This document shows, one piece after another, positions 24,301-26,378 of a DNA stretch of 26,378 nt. Position numbers and translations under genes: made by a program. Source of the stretch: Prasinococcaceae sp. CCMP 1430 (Eukaryota; Prasinodermophyta; Palmophyllophyceae; Prasinococcales; Prasinococcaceae). How positions within the stretch are numbered: position 1 is the stretch's first letter; the number at the start of each line of letters is the position of its first letter. The notes under the pieces were generated by a model. That model ran no database searches and was not told the origin of the DNA. It was given only the letters and a program-made list of their open reading frames with translations. The DNA is taken from the NCBI GenBank assembly GCA_013416795.1, contig RQSC01001236.1:123402-149779 (forward strand), written 5' to 3'.

Positions 24301-25615
24301 TGGTACGACAAGGCGGTGTGGATGCCGGTGTTTGCCACGGAGGACGCCACATCCGGCGCAGATCCGCCGGTGGCTGCCAGTCGGGGGCGAGTTCGCATTC
24401 GCACGCCCGTCCCTAGGCTGCTGCCTGCGGACGGCGCGTACCGGTGGAGAATTACGTTCGCCATCCCCGAGAACCAGGCTGGCAGGGCGTCCGAGTTCCC
24501 CCTATTCGCATATACCGATCCTCTCGAGGTGAGCAACATGCACGCTCGTCCTGTTCTGTCAGGCGGCGGGAATCGGTTGAGAGCGCGCACTAGTACTAGT
24601 CTATCGCTTCGTGACCGGAGGCGCTGACGCCTCGCATTGCATCCGCGCACCGCCGCACCCAAATGCGCAGCTGGTTAACCCCGGCGACCGTGCCATGCGC
24701 GTGGTGACGCCCCCTGATCGCGCCTGGCGCCTCGGCGAGGCGGTGCCCTCCAAGATTGAGTGGTTTCTTCCAGAGGCTGGCCTCACCCTCGGCGCGGCTC
24801 CAGCGGTGACGGTCGAGCTCTACCGCGTGGACAACCTGCAGCACGCAGCGCACACGCTTGCGTGCTATGCGCCGACGGGCGAGCGGCGCGGCTCGCTGGT
24901 CCCTTTCGACTACCGGCGCGGCGAGCCCTACCTCGGCCAGCCCGGTGGGCCGTGGCTCCCCTCGCCGCCCGACCTCGCACAGTCAGGCTCGGGGCGCTCA
25001 CAGGGCGCAACGCGCTTCCAGATGCGTGTCGCACTCACGCGCTCGTCCACCGCGAGCGCGGCGGCGGCCGGCGACCCCCCCCTCGAGGCAAATGCCGGCA
25101 ACTATTCGCTCTTCGGGGTGAGCGCCCCATTCGAGGTGCGGCACGCGCGCGCGAACACCGCCTCGCCGCACCTGCAATCGACGTGCGCAGACTCCGTCTC
25201 GGGCCCAGGCTACGGCACGTACTGCAACGCCGTGTTCCGCGAAAGTGACGCCCCACTGTGTGGCGCGAAGCACTTTTCTTGGCTTGGCGGCTGCTCGTGC
25301 GACGCGTCGCCGTCCGGCTGCGATTGCCGGCGCGAGAGCGGCACGACGTGTGTGCGCTGCCTTCGAGCGGCTACCAAGGACGGACAGCCGTGCTGTCCGG
25401 ACGTCGCACAGACGTGCTTGAACGAGGCCAAGGTCGTCGCCCCGGGCGACCTCGCTGGCTGCCCCGATGATGCTGATGCTGGAGGTGGTCAGGGTGGCGG
25501 AGGAGGAGGAGGGGGCGGAGGTGGTGGAGGAGGAGGCGGAGGCGGGGGTGGAGGAGGAGGTGGGGGCGGGGGTGGAGGAGGAGGCGGAGGCAGCGGCGGC
25601 AGTGGGGGTGGATAG
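21358..25615 (+). CDS. Secreted multicopper oxidase (laccase/ferroxidase-like) with C-terminal Ig/KNH-like, Cys-rich and poly-Gly modules
   Basis: Exons 21358-24528 and 24671-25615 join in phase 0 and give about 1371 aa. A hydrophobic stretch near residues 25-43 (LALRGLALLLL) looks like a signal peptide; ATGs at 21193 and 21325 are alternative starts. All copper motifs are present: HWHG (H159, H161), WYHAH (H204, H206), HVFHMH (H781, H784, H786) and HCHMAWHLTMGL (H851, C852, H853, H857), with Leu862 at the axial type-1 position. It can therefore oxidise phenols, metals or similar substrates with reduction of O2 to water; the substrate is unknown. The central part is longer than in plain laccases. 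After the oxidase come two weakly similar beta-rich segments (about 929-1057 and 1058-1215; RFAPPLEWAI and AVPSKIEWFL) like KNH/Ig-type wall-protein domains, then a 12-Cys module (about 1228-1305) and a polyglycine tail (about 1330-1371). Probably cell-surface or extracellular. Confidence 0.88.
24529..24670 (+). other. Multicopper oxidase intron containing ACTAGTACTAGT
   Basis: This 142-bp intron (gtgagc...gcgcag) interrupts the C-terminal modules; splicing joins YTDPLE to LVNPGD in phase 0. It holds the 12-bp palindrome ACTAGTACTAGT (24589-24600), related to the motif repeated in the 13.8-14.2 kb spacer. Confidence 0.8.
25488..25615 (+). repeat. GGA/GGT/GGC trinucleotide repeat encoding polyglycine
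   Basis: About 128 bp of imperfect GGN repeats encode roughly 40 residues, nearly all Gly with a few Ser, at the extreme C-terminus of the multicopper oxidase, ending at the TAG. Repeat length is likely variable between strains and error-prone in assembly. Confidence 0.85.
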
Positions 25616-25724
25616 AGACGAAACGACGCCCGGACCGAACGAATGGCGTCGCGGGGCGCGTCCGCCTCCTTCTGAGACACGCTTCGGCTGAGCAGTCACT
25701 TCCTTAGCGCAGACCACGAGAACT

Positions 25725-25745
25725 TAGTACCATCCATGATAGTAC
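25725..25745. repeat. Imperfect palindrome TAGTACCATC...GATAGTAC
   Basis: Arms TACCATC and GATAGTA flank CAT with one mismatch, and TAGTAC is repeated at both ends. It lies 110 bp past the multicopper oxidase stop and shares its core with the palindromes near 13.85 and 14.19 kb. Confidence 0.6.
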
Positions 25746-25925
25746 ATACTCAGAGCGGCAGCGCGCCGCTCGTAGCACGCTCGCTATCAGCGTGACGGTA
25801 GACCTCTGGTCTGAGAATATGAGAGCAGATGTGGATTAATCGGCCGGCCCACGCGCGCGCCGCCGTAGGCGCGCGCGTGCCGACCGGCGGGGCGGGCTCG
25901 CGCGGAAGCACCGCCAAATATGATG

Positions 25926-25946
25926 GCACCATCCAATGGATGGTGC
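25926..25946. repeat. 21-bp palindrome, GCACCATCCA and TGGATGGTGC around one base
   Basis: Perfect ten-base arms flank a single central A. Core ACCATC/GATGGT is shared with the palindromes at 14189-14205 and, in shorter form, at 13851-13867. Confidence 0.8.
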
Positions 25947-26256
25947 GTCGCCGCCGCACTTATCGATACATAACTGAGGAGTCCGAGTAGTCAGCGTATC
26001 TCTGAGCCCAACCCCCAAAAGGGCGAACGTTGGTCCGCCGGTGCGGTTCGCTCGCCGCGCCGGTCCGCGTCTTTTTGTCGCGCACGCGCGTGTTGAGCGC
26101 ACGCGCGCTGGTAGTGTTGGCGCCCGCTCGCGGCAGCGGGGCGCGGCCAGGGGCAGGTGGTGTGTGTGTGTGGGAGGAGGGGGGGAGGGAGGGGAAGAGG
26201 GGAGGCCGCGAGGCGGGGCACACCGCGCGATTCACGCACGCATCCCCTAGTTCGAC

Positions 26257-26378
26257 ATGGCCGCCACCATGATGCGCACCTCCCGCCTGGTGCGTGCGCG
26301 GCGCGCGCGGCGTCGAGGCGGGAGGGACGGGGAGTGGGCGGGCGCCGACTGGGAAGTGCTGGATAGCGCGGGACGCAC
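26257..26378 (+). CDS. Possible first exon of a gene cut by the window end
   Basis: An ATG at 26257 (MAATMMRTSRL) is followed by a donor-like CTG|gtgcgtgcg at about 26290, similar to donors of other genes here. A second in-frame ATG (26269) has an ideal GCCGCCACC context. The frame stays open to the edge but becomes Arg-rich, as expected for intron. No product can be named; a transit peptide is possible. Weak evidence. Confidence 0.25.
   Translation, partial: MAATMMRTSRLVRARRARRRGGRDGEWAGADWEVLDSAGR

Larger units (their letters stand above)
25616..26256. other. 640-bp intergenic region after the multicopper oxidase
   Basis: No gene is supported. It contains two palindromes of the ACCATC family (25725-25745 and 25926-25946), a GT dinucleotide run (26157-26172) and a purine-rich G/A tract (26172-26207). 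No TGTAA was seen after the oxidase stop, unlike most genes here. Confidence 0.5.

Noticed and set aside
25973-26000. Hammerhead-ribozyme-like CTGAGGAGTCC
   Set aside because: The CTGANGA core is present by chance, but the required GAAA segment and matching stem are absent downstream.
1-26378. Transposon, viral or prophage genes, CRISPR arrays, toxin systems
   Set aside because: No transposase, reverse transcriptase, integrase, capsid or cas-like protein is seen in any frame, and no regularly spaced direct repeats are present. All supported genes are ordinary eukaryotic cellular families or coiled-coil proteins.

Overview
This is a GC-rich stretch of nuclear DNA from a microbial eukaryote. 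Its genes are split by short GT-AG introns (about 60 to 410 bp), several have TATA-like elements, and the proteins are eukaryote-specific (EMG1/NEP1, PPIH-type cyclophilin, DNL zinc finger, PARP-type zinc finger). Three features point to an alga, most plausibly one with green-algal-type gene ends. TGTAA lies close downstream of most stop codons, telomere-like TTTAGGG/AAACCCT boxes sit in several putative promoters, and there is a CYP74-like P450 candidate. I cannot fix the species or even the phylum from sequence alone. No tRNA, rRNA, CRISPR array or transposase was found.

Layout, left to right: EMG1/NEP1 (+, 159-1287, two exons); a Gln/Pro/Ala-rich coiled-coil protein (-, 1454-2932); a PARP-finger/PADR1 protein ending in a DNA polymerase X type 8-kDa lyase domain (+, 3528-4922, two exons); a giant intronless Ala/Glu-rich coiled-coil protein of about 2807 aa with a hydrophobic C-terminal tail (-, 5123-13546); a 1.1-kb spacer rich in palindromes; a DNL-type zinc-finger Hsp70-escort protein (+, about 14643-15277); an ABC1/ADCK/UbiB-type atypical kinase (-, 15474-17546, four exons); a PPIH-type cyclophilin (-, 17978-18822, two exons); a CYP74-like cytochrome P450 candidate (-, 19066-20406); a secreted multicopper oxidase with extra C-terminal modules and a polyglycine tail (+, 21358-25615, two exons); a second palindrome-bearing spacer; and possibly the first exon of another gene at the right edge.

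The genes do not form an operon or one pathway. Plausible functional groupings are ribosome biogenesis (EMG1), splicing (PPIH), organelle chaperone and lipid/quinone functions (DNL protein, ABC1 kinase), DNA repair (PARP-finger protein), and oxidation or secretion (P450 and multicopper oxidase, which are divergently arranged). The most unusual items are the PARP-finger/PADR1/polymerase-X-lyase fusion, the giant tail-anchored coiled coil with KEN boxes at both ends, the elaborated multicopper oxidase, and a family of short odd-length palindromes (core ACCATC-N-GATGGT) confined to intergenic DNA.
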